Origin: Saccoglossus kowalevskii
Taxonomy: Eukaryota > Hemichordata > Enteropneusta > Harrimaniidae
Assembly: GCF_000003605.2 (NCBI RefSeq)
Contig: NW_003130871.1
Coordinates: forward strand, 10,296-42,134
Direction of reading: 5' to 3'
Length of the DNA: 31,839 bases
The translations under genes were made by a program, and so were the position numbers. Below the pieces are notes generated by a model. It was not told the DNA's origin, did no database searches, and was given only the letters and a program-made list of their open reading frames with translations. Shown here one piece after another: positions 9,988 through 21,834 of the stretch (positions are counted from its first letter, which is position 1; every line of letters begins with the position of its first letter).

Positions 9988-10869
9988 ACCATAGAAACAC
10001 CTTTGTCATTTACATATTAATAAAGTACAATGTACATGCACTACTAATAGAGCAAATACAGTATTGTATACTGAGTCATTAAAATATTTTTTATGTTGAC
10101 CTTAGAAACACCTTTGTCATTTACATATTAAGTACAATGTACATGCACTACTAATAGAGCAAATACAGTATTGTATACTGAGTCATTAAAATATTACTTA
10201 TTTTGACCATAGAAACACCTCTGTCATTTATGTAAGTACATGCACTACTAATAGAGCAAATACAGTATCGTATACTGAATCATTAAAATATTACTTATTT
10301 TGTCCATAGAAACACCTCTGTCATTTATGTAAGTACATGCACTACTAATAGAGCAAATACAGTATTGTATACTGAGTCATTAAAATATTATTTATGTTGA
10401 CCTTAGAAACACCTTTGTCATTTACATATTAAGTACAATGTACATGTACATGCACTACTAATAGAGCAAATACAGTATTGTATACTGAGTCATTAAAATA
10501 TTATTTATGTTGACCATAGAAACAGCTTTGTCATTTACATATTAAGTACATGCACTACTAATAGAGCAAATACAGTATTGTATACTGAGTCATTAAAATA
10601 TTACTCATGTTAACCATAGAAACAGCTTTGTCATTTACATATTACGTACATGTACTACTAATAGAGCAAATACAGTATTGTATACTGAGTCATTAAAATA
10701 TTACTTATTTTTACCATAGAAACACCTTTGTCATTTATATGTTAAGTACAATGTACATGCACTACTAATAGAGCAAATACAGTATTGTATACTGAATCAT
10801 TAAAATATTACTCATGTTGACCATAGAAACACCTTTGTAATTTACATAAGTACATGCACTACTAATAGA
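9988..10869. repeat. Minisatellite, nine tandem units of about 97-113 bp
   Basis: Units begin with ACCATAGAAACACC-like blocks at 9988, 10099, 10206, 10303, 10400, 10513, 10613, 10713 and 10820. Each continues through TTTGTCATTTACATATTAAG, TACATGCACTACTAATAGAG, CAAATACAGTATTGTATACT and GAGTCATTAAAATATT. Length changes come from gain or loss of AATGTACATG in the middle. The last unit is truncated. No open frame runs through the array. Confidence 0.93.
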
Positions 10870-11977
10870 TTGAATACTGTAGCATTAACTTCTTAATTTT
10901 AATTGTTATATTTTTATATTTTCTGTGTGCAACCAGCTCATTAACTGCCCACATTTATTGGCAGAGCTTACTCCCACAGGTAGTAGATGGGATTTATTTT
11001 CACTTGTTTCTCTGACACATGTAGTTATATTAAATCACAGGGAATATATAGAATTTATTGTTTCCTTCACAAACCAGTGAATTTAAAACTTCTTTCTTAA
11101 ATATCTCTTCAACAATTTACATTAAATCTGCTAAAATTCAAACCTGTGAATACTGTTTTCTTTAATTTAGTGATAAAATCAGAAATTCTGCTGCAGTCCT
11201 AAATTCGCTAAGTCACGGCGACTTTCATGAAATTTTGATCTTATTAATGCCATCAAATCGTAAAAGTGTTAGCTTCGAAAATTAAATTAGTGTTAAACTT
11301 TACATAGATAGATCATATCATTCATTCTTCAAATTGCTAATAATTCATTGGTTGACATGTGAATTTATGGAAAACTGAACTGTCTGTCATGTCTTTAATT
11401 GAAACAGATGTATTCTGAGTTATGTTTCATTTTCAATTGAATTACCATGTAAATAATATACTTCTGTAATCCATTTTTCTGCTAAAAATGTTTGAAGAGC
11501 GTTTACGTGGACACAATTTTGTGAAATTCACTGTGACTTGATGTATTTAATAAGGACCCCAGTGAAATGTTCCAGTCTTATTACTGGTATGTTATTTTTT
11601 ACATTTTCTATGACTTACAAATTATTTGTCTCTCTCAGAGTTGAAGCAGTTTACATTACAGGTAATTATTATTGGAGGTGCTGACTGGTCAATAGCATCT
11701 ACCATGTCAAATACTACTTTGTAATGCAACTGCTGTTGAATAATCACTTGTATGCATGTGTGCGTGTGCTGAAATTTAATTCCATTTATATGCACTTGTG
11801 TAGCTTTCCTGGATATACAGCTTTTGATAATATATCAGACATTGTTTTTGAGGGCAGTACTTGTAATGGAATCTTATGAACCCTTACCCTTTCAATAATT
11901 AACACATTCTGCAAGGAGATATGTACATGTACTGGTAAAGAACATCATCAACTTCTGTGCAGTTATAAACATGTAAC
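10870..11977. other. AT-rich spacer, nothing recognised
   Basis: No splice-bounded open frame, RNA gene or repeated element seen. Confidence 0.5.
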
Positions 11978-12189
11978 TACTGTAGAATACTTTATTTTCG
12001 CTTGGAATTTATTTTCGCTATTTTCGCTGAAGGGATGATTCCGTGAAAATAAAATCCAGCGAATATACTTTTTTTCCTATATTTCACATTAAACTCATGA
12101 AAAATCAGTGAAAATAAATTCCAAGCAAAACGCCCAAAAAGCCTTTTCAGCGAAAATTAATTCCAGCAAAAATAAAGTATTCCACAGTA
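11978..12189. mobile_element. MITE-like foldback element, family A, copy 1 (fullest copy)
   Basis: 212 bp. The left end TACTGTAGAATACTTTATTT and the right end read on the other strand (TACTGTGGAATACTTTATTT) are near-perfect inverted repeats of about 30 bp. The inside carries ATTTTCGCT / GGAATT words repeated in both orientations and GGGATGATTCCGTG. There is no coding capacity. Related copies are at 15438, 16049 and 31097. Size, long inverted repeats and copy number suit a MITE. Confidence 0.85.
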
Positions 12190-14314
12190 TATTGTACATG
12201 TCCTGCTGTGCTATGGTGAATAGTTTGGAGTTGATTTCCATTCAATAGTTTTTTTTTCACACTTTTTATTTGAATTGCTTCCATATTTGGCATGTAGGTG
12301 TCTTGGTGTGATCTCATTTTGATTTGTTTATTCCATGACAACTGTCAAATTTTAGCAAATTTTTTGTCATTTTTGGTAAACAAATATTGACATCTTTCTG
12401 AAAATTACAAGTACATGTACAATCATTGGAGCTTTATTATCCTTTGGAATTGTTATTGCCGATACTGACATTAAGTGCTTTATTACAGATATTGGGTACA
12501 TGATCTGATTAGCATATTTAATAATCATATACATGTATGGAGCACTGTTGCAGATAGAAACATTCAACCAATGCTTTATTGAAGACAAACTAGTCCCTTT
12601 ATTTGATCAACACCATATATGGCCATGTGGTCTCATTAGCGTACAGTTACTAGTAACCGTGATTAGCGTTAGATACACTAAACATTGCAACAACATGTCA
12701 GGCCTCAAATGCATATTTTAGTCCCAAGGAATAATTGTACCGGTAGTAGTATATTTATAATTAGTACTATCGTATGTACTTCCTATGTCATCTTATAATC
12801 TGCCTAAAACTTAATGCTATTTAATGTATCCAACACAATCACTTTACAGAGTCATGCCAGTTTGGCTTTCTAATGGTTTTTTTGTCACATTTGTTAATTT
12901 GTGGTGATAACATCATTTTACTTTTTTCCTGAATATTTTTGTCGTTTTCATCCTAGAATTAACTCCTTGCCCAATACAACGGTGCTGTGGAGTATTATTA
13001 ACCTAAGTCACCATTTAGTTTGTGTGTATTTAAGTGTGTACCGATAGTAAATGTACAATGTAGTATTTCAGAAATTGGCTGGTACCTAAAATACAATATA
13101 CTGGTATTGGTATTACAAATTACCAATATAAGTCATTCAAATCCATTTATAGTGCAATTACGGGATGCCAGTTAAAAGATGGGGATTCCCAGCATGCCTT
13201 GCAGATCATAGATTTTTTTGTGGTGAAACAATCATTTCTACGTATTTGTTTCACTACGGGGCACTCGTAAAAATAATCCAAACATAATGCAGATATTGAA
13301 TGGTGTGTACATAAGTTGTACAAGTTGTGTCCTGACTGCTGGCTTAGAGGGGACTGAGTGCTCAGGAAACAATGGCTACAGTGTTGATTTGTTAAGTAAA
13401 ATTCTGGTGACTTGCTAACCACTTACCGGTATCCAACTTTAATTGATATACAGGTACATGTGACACATGCAAATTTCAGGAAAAAGTATTTTATATGGAC
13501 TTCATTTCTACTGATTTAAATAAAGTTGTATTGTTTGAAAAATTTAGTTGAAAACCCTTTTTATTGTGATTAATGTGGACCAAAGTAAAATCTAAATGTT
13601 ACCGAGTCATACAATGTACAACAATAAATCCCATCATGCATTGCTCTGTTTCGAGAGCGTATCTAGACACAACTAATCAGAAAGTGACTGATGTTCAACA
13701 TTTGTTCAGACGCTGCTGTAACATAAGTAAAATATTTGTCCCATAAATTCAAAAGTTAGAGTGCTAATGATTATTCAGAAAACAGTTCAAGAGTCTGGTG
13801 TCCTATGGCAAATGCTTCACATCCGTAGCTGATATATATATATATGTAGTAGTTTATTTGGTAAGCATTGTTCTAAGTAACTATTTAGAATAGATAGATG
13901 TGTAGATGTTGAGCAATGGCTTGATAAAACCAAAGAAAATGTTCAAACTTATGGGTTAGAACGCAAGATCACACATAACAACAATAAAATGGAATCACTA
14001 AAAGATTCTGCAACAGAACATTTATACTTGCAATAGGTAGTAAACAAGGGAAATGAGTTTGTTAATTCCTTGTGGTTCGTTAGTTCCAAGGCGGAATCTA
14101 CTTTCCTCCTGGACACGCCTTGAATTAGAATGAAGTAGAACCAGATTTAAAAACCTATTATGTCATTGATGTTGTTTTTATTACTTTCCACACATTGCTT
14201 GCTTAACATGTCAAAGTTTTAAAACTAAATTTTGTCGACAATACAACTTTATACACTACAATACTACAGTAAGAATAAATTTACAGTGAAAATAAAGTAT
14301 GCTATACTGTAGTT
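12190..14314. other. AT-rich spacer, nothing coding recognised
   Basis: Includes TACCGGTA palindromes at 12738 and 13424 and a short TA repeat near 13840. The end (about 14264-14314) carries TACAGTGAAAATAAAGTATG and CTGTAG words resembling a broken family A end, cut by the assembly gap. Confidence 0.4.
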
Positions 14315-14553
14315 NNNNNNNNNNNNNNNNNNNNNNNNNNNNNNNNNNNNNNNNNNNNNNNNNNNNNNNNNNNNNNNNNNNNNNNNNNNNNNNNNNNNNN
14401 NNNNNNNNNNNNNNNNNNNNNNNNNNNNNNNNNNNNNNNNNNNNNNNNNNNNNNNNNNNNNNNNNNNNNNNNNNNNNNNNNNNNNNNNNNNNNNNNNNNN
14501 NNNNNNNNNNNNNNNNNNNNNNNNNNNNNNNNNNNNNNNNNNNNNNNNNNNNN
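14315..14553. other. Assembly gap (239 N)
   Basis: A run of N with no sequence. The open frames that cross it are artefacts of translating N. Confidence 1.
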
Positions 14554-15201
14554 CTAATCGCTCTAGGAGCAAATGACAGTCATTGTTTCTATGGAAACTA
14601 GTTTGAGTACCCCATATTTTTATTTGCTCTTTTGCTTCTAAATTTTCTGCTCCTCAGCTGGTTAGCAACATCTCTCCTTAAAGGGGAGTGGTTGCTACGC
14701 TGCATTGTGTTTGACATGGGTCTCGTACAAAGTGTGTAAAATACATTGTTTACACAAAATTTGAATTCTCAAATGCACAATGACCAATGTGTGAAAACAG
14801 GAAGTCAATCCCAGCACTTGTACCTGGGAATTATGGGACACCATTGGTTATGTTGGTACAACACTATTAATCAGTCTTTTATTTTGTAATTGTAATTTTA
14901 ATCCAGTAAATAAAATTAGTGCGAAATTAGAAGGTCTAACTGAATGTGCTCCTTTAAGGCTTATTGGCCTTAGATTACCTTAAAAGTTTATCTTTGCTTT
15001 GCTATTCCGTTTAAAATATAATGTCTGCTCCCAAACCTCACTGACCGCCACATGTGTAGGATTCCATGCCTCACTAACAGCAATACACCAGACGCCATCT
15101 GTATGTTAAAGCGAGCCTCTTCTTACAGAAGATTTTTAATAATAATTAAATTGTTTGTACATATCCATATTTGATTGAATTTTATTATTTACCGGTACAT
15201 A
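14554..15201. other. AT-rich spacer, nothing recognised
   Basis: No exon, RNA gene or repeat could be supported here. Confidence 0.4.
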
Positions 15202-15412
15202 TACTGTAAAAGGATTAATTATTCCCTGGGTTTTAATTTTGCTTATTCCGCGGACTGGCAATTGCACTAAAATTAAACCCATTGAATATGTAAAATTGAT
15301 CATAGAACACATTATCTAAATGATAAAACTGTGAATTTAAAACCCACTGAATATGCCAGAAATGCTAAATCAGTGAAATTTAAACCCAGTGAAAATTAGT
15401 CATTTTACAGTA
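15202..15412. mobile_element. MITE-like foldback element, family B
   Basis: 211 bp with inverted ends: TACTGTAAAAGGATTAATTA at the left and, on the other strand from the right, TACTGTAAAATGACTAATTT. Inside, both arms carry GGGTTTTAATTTT / GGGTTTAAATTTC. The first bases (TACTGTA) are like family A but the interior differs (TTATTCCGCGGACTGGC, CCACTGAATATGCC). Only one copy seen. Confidence 0.7.
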
Positions 15413-15437
15413 GATAGTTCAACCTGTTTTCTCACTA

Positions 15438-15641
15438 TACTGTAGAATACTTTATTTTCACTTGGATTTTATTTCCACTGTTTTCGCTGAAGGGATGATT
15501 CCATGAGAATAAAATCTAGCAAATATACTTTTTTTTCTATATTTCACCTTAAACTCATCAAAAGTCAGTGAAAATAAATTCCATACAAAACGCCCAAAAA
15601 AGCCTTTTCAGCAAAAATTAATTCCAGCGAATTCCACAGTA
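15438..15641. mobile_element. MITE-like foldback element, family A, copy 2
   Basis: 204 bp, same orientation and interior as the copy at 11978 (GAAGGGATGATTCC, CAAAACGCCCAAAAA, AGCCTTTTCAGC). The right arm has lost about 15 bases (the AAAATAAAGT part), so the right end reads GCGAATTCCACAGTA. It lies 25 bp from family B. Confidence 0.8.
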
Positions 15642-16048
15642 CCGGTATAAAATTGAGGTTTATATGATGAAACTTATCTGAACTGCTTGTACATGTATGC
15701 ATGTGATATCCCTGAGCCCTAAAGCATTCAGTTTGGGGAAACGAGTGAGCTTTGTGTAGTGAGTGAATGAATGAGTTTTCTTTGAGTCGAGCATGCAAGT
15801 GTTTTGCCAAAATGGCTGCCATTTTAAATCATGTTACCATCATGGATGTACATGTAAACAAAATCCTGGTACTATGGAATTATTACATGAATTCCACTTA
15901 TACATATATACATGAAGGCCAGTATGGTGATCTTGTCAAACCCATACAGAATACCATCTTAATACATGTATATAATTTAGTGAGATACAGTATAACAGCA
16001 GAAATGCCAGCGAAGAGTATCGTAAAAGCATCATGATTCCATTTTAGT

Positions 16049-16255
16049 TACTGTAAAATACTTTATTTTCACTTGGAATTAGTTTTCACTGTTTAATAAT
16101 AATAATTCAGTGAAAATAAAATTCAGTGAATATACCTTTTTTCCTTTATTTTACATTCAACTCATCGAAAATCAGTGAAAATGAATTCCATACAAAACAC
16201 CAAAAAAGCATTTTCAGCGAAAATTAATTCCAGCTTAAATAAAGTATTTTACAGT
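16049..16255. mobile_element. MITE-like foldback element, family A, copy 3
   Basis: 207 bp. Left end TACTGTAAAATACTTTATTT, right end AAATAAAGTATTTTACAGT, a near-perfect inverted pair. The interior matches the other copies but the GGGATGATTCC segment is replaced by an AT-rich run (TTTAATAATAATAATTCAGTG). Confidence 0.82.
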
Positions 16256-17080
16256 GTGCACTACATTGTTGTGTTCACTGTAAACAAAGGAGAGTGTTCA
16301 AATGTGACGTAAACGTGTCGCACAAAAACAGTAAAACATACATGTCAGCAAAATGTAATGATTTATAATATCAGGGATATACAAGATGAGGATATACCAT
16401 TGGTGTGATGGATGATGTGGATCTCACAAGAATTAAATAACAATCATGCTTAATGCGAGACGACAAGCATAAGTTTCTAGCAATTCTACTGCAAATTAGT
16501 GAGTCTGGGAGATTGGGGTCTTCAAGGAATTGGAAGATTGTCCGTTTGTATGTCGCTTCAGGTGACTTCTGAAGGTGCAAACTAAAATGTGGCCTCTATT
16601 TTCATCACTTTCTCATTTGTTTTGTTCATGAAATGTGAATTTCAATTTTATGAAATGATTGCAAATTTAAATAGGATATAATATAATAGGATATATTGCA
16701 AAGTAACATTTTCAATGTATAATTCTCTGTTGAGTCAATGACTCGTCAGGGAATAAACAAAACTAGTTATGTCATGGAAAAACTCTGTCAGTGTGAGATT
16801 GACTTCGAGAGCATACTGATCCACAGTTCTTCTATCTGTGTTGAAGGGACTGTGCGTCATGATTAATCTGGTAAAAACTTACTTTGTTAAATTACTGGTT
16901 CTTATTGACCTTTGACCCCAAAGTCAATATATTAATTTTTTTCAAATGACGTCACTCAGCATTTCGTCATGTGACTGATTATTCATGAAGAAATTCATTT
17001 CAGACAAACAAACAAGTAAAAAAAAAAGTAAATTATCAACATAAATGTCACTATTGTACTAGTTGTGTTGAAATAATTTC
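16256..17080. other. Spacer, no supported gene
   Basis: Contains the weak exon candidate at 16428-16568 and otherwise AT-rich sequence without recognised elements. Confidence 0.4.
16428..16568 (-). CDS. Weak candidate exon, unrecognised
   Basis: On the minus strand an acceptor-like TTTTAGTTTGCACCTTCAG precedes 47 open codons that end at a donor-like CTT|GTGAGA, phase 0 at both ends. The first half reads KSPEATYKRTIFQFLEDPN and looks protein-like; the second half looks less so. No partner exon was found within several kilobases and no family is recognised. It may be a decayed exon or chance. Confidence 0.15.
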
Positions 17081-17229
17081 GGCTGATCTGCACTGGCTCG
17101 GAAGATGAATTCTGATTGGCTAAAAAAACAAAAAAACTTGTGGCGTTGAACGCACGTTCATTGTCAGTATTGTTATGCAAATTCAAACTAGCTAATCATT
17201 TACAACCTTTGAGCCAGTGCAGATTAGCC
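17081..17229. mobile_element. Palindromic element with GGCTGATCTGCACTGGCTC ends
   Basis: Left arm GGCTGATCTGCACTGGCTC (17081-17099) and right arm GAGCCAGTGCAGATTAGCC (17211-17229) are inverted repeats with one mismatch in 19. About 110 bp lie between. No coding capacity. Probably a small non-autonomous transposon; other copies were not seen in the window. Confidence 0.6.
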
Positions 17230-19510
17230 CAATAATTTCTTTGTTTAGACAATGGAATGACCAGGAAGTCGCTACAAAGTAGCACAGTTAAGGTTGAAGA
17301 CATCTATGTTCTGTGATTACAGTGTACACCTGTACTATTTTTAGTACGATCTTAAAATCATGACAAACACATTATTAATTCCCTTTGTACAAAGTATACC
17401 TGAATGATTCTTTACATCCATCTGATCTAAATTACAAAAGAAAATGGAAATACTGCCACAAAATTTGCAAGGGAGAGCTGTGGCATTTAAAGGAATAATT
17501 GTCAAAATATATCTATATAATAAACACCAAACATTGCAGTGTATACGTGTATGTAGAAATGATGTAGTGGTAATATCTATGCTCACATGACTGACCCATA
17601 TACTAATTTGCATACAATAGCCATTCTAAACATTTGTAACAGGTTTAATGTCATGGTTTTATTGTTGATTTATTCAAATTGTTACTTAAATGAAGGGAAT
17701 GTCCCTTTTCAGGGACAAACTATTTCGTGTACATGGGTGTTAGGCTGCTAAATAATCTACTCGGTTTCTAGTCTTGTTGGCAAATTGTCAGGATTGAAGA
17801 ATAGTATTGAAGAGTATCACAAGATCTATCGTAGTTAAAGATGAAATTTTGAAAAAATTACAAATTCTGGATATTTTAATTGCAAGGTTTCATAAACTAA
17901 ATGACAAGTAAATAAAAATTGGGGGTACCTACTTGGCAGCCATTTTGGATTGAAAAATGGCAAAATCCCTACAATTTAGGTTCATAATTTATAAACAAGT
18001 TAGGAAACATGTATCCCACAGAATGGAACATTAACCCTTATCCTGCCAGCCTGATGTACTTTTACATTGACTTGACCAGAGTTATTCTTTCAAGTCAAAT
18101 TTTTAATAGCTTACAACTTGAAATTCAACATTTTTTCAAAATTTTGATTAAGACAAGAAGCCATATAAAATTACCGGTATGTCCATTTAGTCAAAAATTC
18201 TCAAAACAATAGGCAAATTGTTATACCAAAATTTAACAAGAAAAATTATGGCGATCAATCGGCTAAATTGCCATTGATGGCTCTGTCACGTAATCCCAAC
18301 CATGGAATTAGGTTTCTGTTGCATAATGCACCATGTGTCAGCACTTGCACATTTGTACAAAAAAAAGTAAGGAAAGACAACAGTGACATTCAATGTTCGT
18401 AACTTTTGCCTGACATCATTTCATGTTTGTATTCGTTAAATGTTATTTCATTTTGCAGGTTGGCCTCCTCAATATCAAGACCAACTAATTGTAAATCAAA
18501 CAAGTTTAGCATTACTGTCCCGTTGAGTACGTCACATATTACAACACTATAATTATTCCGATAAAATAATTCATTCATTTCAATTCACTAATATTTATTT
18601 ATCTAATTCTCGTAATAAAGTGCATATTTAATAACATAAATAGTGCAATGAGTTTTCAAGTATTGCACTAGTATTCTGTTTTGTTTTGTTTTATAAATAT
18701 TTTTCTCAATTCTTATTATAAGGTATGTATTTCATTATAAATAGTGACATAAGTTTTCAAGTACTGTGTAAGTATTTCTTGTGTAGTATGTGTTTTATAC
18801 AATATTTTCAACAACCCAATGTTGATGTTCAGCTGCCAGCAAAGGTGATCTGGCTGTCGCTGTTATGTTGGACAGCAAAGCTGAAAGTCTCATGAATATA
18901 TCACACAACTGTTGTACTCCATTATCTGTACTCGTACCATATTAGAATGCATAACATGTCTAATAAGTGCAAACTAAAATAGATAATGCTACATGTTGCC
19001 GTATGTCAATATTCAATATTATTATCCCATATTATCCACTATTATCCTATATTAAACACTCATTATCTGGTTATCTGGCACAAGGGTTTAACTGATTGAT
19101 CTTATGGATCTGTGCAGTTTCCATTTGCTATGATTTTTAACCACTTTGCCAAATTGCTGAATGTTGAATTGCTGATTACAAATACCATAGCTGCTCTTTT
19201 TAGAAATGGTGTACCTCAAAAAAAAAAAATATATTTATTGTTTGGATTATTAAAATACATTGTTATACATCTGTGACCGTAACACCATAAGTTACAGCGT
19301 ACCGTAATTTTGTGGTATTGCATTTGGTATTTTCATCCTACCAAACACGAATGCCGAATATGGAACGATTATGCACATAATTGTCCTCTATTAATAAAAA
19401 ACAAACATGGCTGCCCCAGGGTTTGACCAGACCCCATACAAATGAGTTTGCTAAATCTGTTCAACATTTCAGCATTCACATGATGTATTCCTGGGAGGAA
19501 AAGCTAGATG
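17230..19510. other. AT-rich spacer, nothing recognised
   Basis: Chance open frames only (for example minus 18390-18578, which lacks a donor). No RNA gene or repeat element supported. Confidence 0.45.
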
Positions 19511-19654
19511 TATAATAATAAGGTTATTACGAGGATACTGCAAAGTATGCACAAAGACAGTACAGCAGGAATATCAACCGATGCTCAGTGGAGGTCGATG
19601 CAACCGCATACTGTCTGAGTATGCAGTATCCTCGTAATAACCTCATATTATTAC
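19511..19654. mobile_element. Long palindromic element with GGTTATTACGAGGATACTGC arms
   Basis: Left arm from 19511 (TATAATAATA, GGTTATTACGAGGATACTGC) matches the right arm (GCAGTATCCTCGTAATAACC, then TCATATTATTA, to 19654) over about 32 bases with one or two differences. The inner parts also mirror each other (AGTATGCAC...GACAGTA versus TACTGTCTGAGTATGCAG), so most of the 144 bp can fold on itself. A MITE or hairpin-forming repeat is likely. Confidence 0.75.
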
Positions 19655-19934
19655 TGTCGGTCTATATATTCACTCCACTGTCATTTGTTTACTTACTATA
19701 AAACAGGTATAGTGCTTTTATGATTTCTTAATTTATTGCTTTTAGAAATGATGTAAATATCAAACAGTGCAGGTGAAACAGATTGAATTAATTTCCTGTA
19801 TTTCAAAATACTACATTTATGTAGGTATGATATACATTTAGCAGTATCCATGGAAATGGAATTACTGATCGCTGTTCTGTAAAAAGATTATGGGAATGTG
19901 TTTGTGAAAGTGAGAAAACTGTCTTATTTACTTA

Positions 19935-20094
19935 AAATAAGGAAGTTGTTACCTGCGCATGCATCAGACGACCATAGCGTGTCATTGTTTACAAACAAGC
20001 ACCTACCCATGAGCCTTTGCGTTTTTAGCGTGTGATGTTATCGTCACTCGGGACTCAATTCCCACGCGTGCGCAGGTGACAACCCTCCCACTTT
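19935..20094. mobile_element. MITE-like inverted-repeat element, family C, copy 2
   Basis: Same orientation and interior as 3675-3834 (CCATAGCGTGTCATTG, GTTTACAAAC, CTTTGCGTTTTTAGCGTG, GGGACTCAATTCCC). Terminal arms GTTGTTACCTGCGCATGC and, on the other strand, GTTGTCACCTGCGCACGC are inverted repeats with two mismatches. Confidence 0.7.
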
Positions 20095-21834
20095 AAATTG
20101 TCCAACATAGTATATAATGGCTTGTTTACTGATAAGATGAATCATTTATTAGCAAATATCTGCTATATAAAGCATGTAAATAGACAGATGATTCATTGTT
20201 CACTGTTTTATCTGTTAGTAGCACAAATGCATAATATTAACATGAAGCACATTTTGACAATGTCATAAAAGTGCTCATTAATGGAAAATTGAATTTATTG
20301 TATACTGGATTATAAAGTCTTGACTAATAATATAATGCTCCCAGATGAAAGAGTTGCACAAATGTAGGAGAATGTACTGTAAAACATGTTTAAACAGTTA
20401 CATGTCATTTGACTCCATGCATGAATTAACTGAATCATCCTTTGGCTAAAGTGTCAACAATCTCATTGTAAGAATATACTTTATTCTAAATTAGCAAAAT
20501 TACATGCTAGCTAAAAAGACATTTACAGTAATTTACAGTTTTTTCATCACTTTTCATTTTCATTTTTTACCAATTGCTCATACAGTACAGTTGTATGCAG
20601 TGTTCCCTCTAAGCCTTATTTTCGCTCAATTTTCTCAGATTCAATTGTAGTTTCTCAGTGAAATTTTGTCTTTTGAGAAACTTTCCATGCATTTTGTATG
20701 CAGAAAAAACATTCAAAGGGGAAAATTGGAAAAATTTTCATAGTATTTTCAAAATTCAAAAAAATTAAAAGAGAACAGTGGTTGTATGTAACCTGATAAC
20801 TGTTTAAAGGGGTCAAACAAGTTTCAGTCTATTTTCATAGAAAATAATTATTTTATTTATTTTGCCTTTTTGGCAATATTATTATTTTATATGCATGAGT
20901 AATATTCACACTGAGAATTTGAACTAATTCTCCTTCATATTTTTCTAGGTATGGATGAAATCGTTTTCCTACATGTAATATTTTGCAACAGATGTTGTGA
21001 TTATCATGTTGTTAGCCCGGACCTTCCCTTTAAAATAGAATTACCGATATGGACCTCTGTATTTAGGACATGTGCAACAAACATTGTACATGCTATGTTT
21101 TGTATTTAAACAAACTTTCAACGAAGGCCTAAAAACAGAAAGGGTAGATAAACTTTTTCAAACGCCATAATTTACTCTGTCAAAATTTGGATGCTGCATT
21201 ATTTTACATTTTTATCCAATTCTTTGTTAATTTTTGACCAAATAGACTTTGTTCACAGATCAAAATAAATGAAAAAAAAAAACAATTATGCAGATTGTTT
21301 ATGTTAATAGTGAAAAATGTTATATTGGCGATCAAAAGGTTGAAACACAATAGCATCCGCTGACCTAGTTAGATGTGATTGACTGAAGATCAACTTGACA
21401 ACTACTCATGTTGGTAGAGATGCTATGTCACAATAATTGTTGATTTTGAAAAATGTTACTGCCTGGTACATGTGTATTGGTCAGAAATTGTGATGATTCA
21501 TTGCAAAGAGTTTTTTTTTCCCCCTGTCCCCGTCATGTACACATGTATTGGAGGGGCATATATAATTAAATTTGAAGCACTGGAGGGTAGGGATAGGAAT
21601 AGTGTTTAGGGATGGGTGATGCAAAAAGAACTCTTTCCAGTTCTTCTATAATTTAACGTCTATCTACTTGTACTGTATTCAATTACATGTATCTGGTTTC
21701 GATATTAGTCACCAGACAAAACAATATTTTTCAGAAAAAATTAATTTATTGTCTGATCTTTATCACTTATTTTTTTTTTAATGTTTTTTGTGCCAGGTGA
21801 CAGTTCTGGACATTGAATGTCAACCCTAATGATG
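20095..21834. other. AT-rich spacer, nothing coding recognised
   Basis: No splice-bounded open frame, RNA gene or element seen. Contains several A/T homopolymer runs. Confidence 0.45.

Noticed and set aside
9988-10869. Minisatellite considered as a CRISPR-like or ribozyme-bearing array
   Set aside because: Units abut without unique spacers, and no CTGANGA/GAAA hammerhead core occurs in the unit.
13147-13422. Cys-rich 91-codon minus-strand frame suggesting a zinc-binding domain
   Set aside because: Cys and His spacing does not fit a known finger or RING, and no acceptor or donor frames it.
14264-14601. Open frames of about 100 codons on both strands
   Set aside because: Almost entirely translated N bases of the assembly gap.
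18390-18578. Minus-strand frame with a protein-like stretch (LFDLQLVGLDIEEANLQNE)
   Set aside because: No usable donor at its end, and the only strong splice signal nearby is an acceptor on the other strand.
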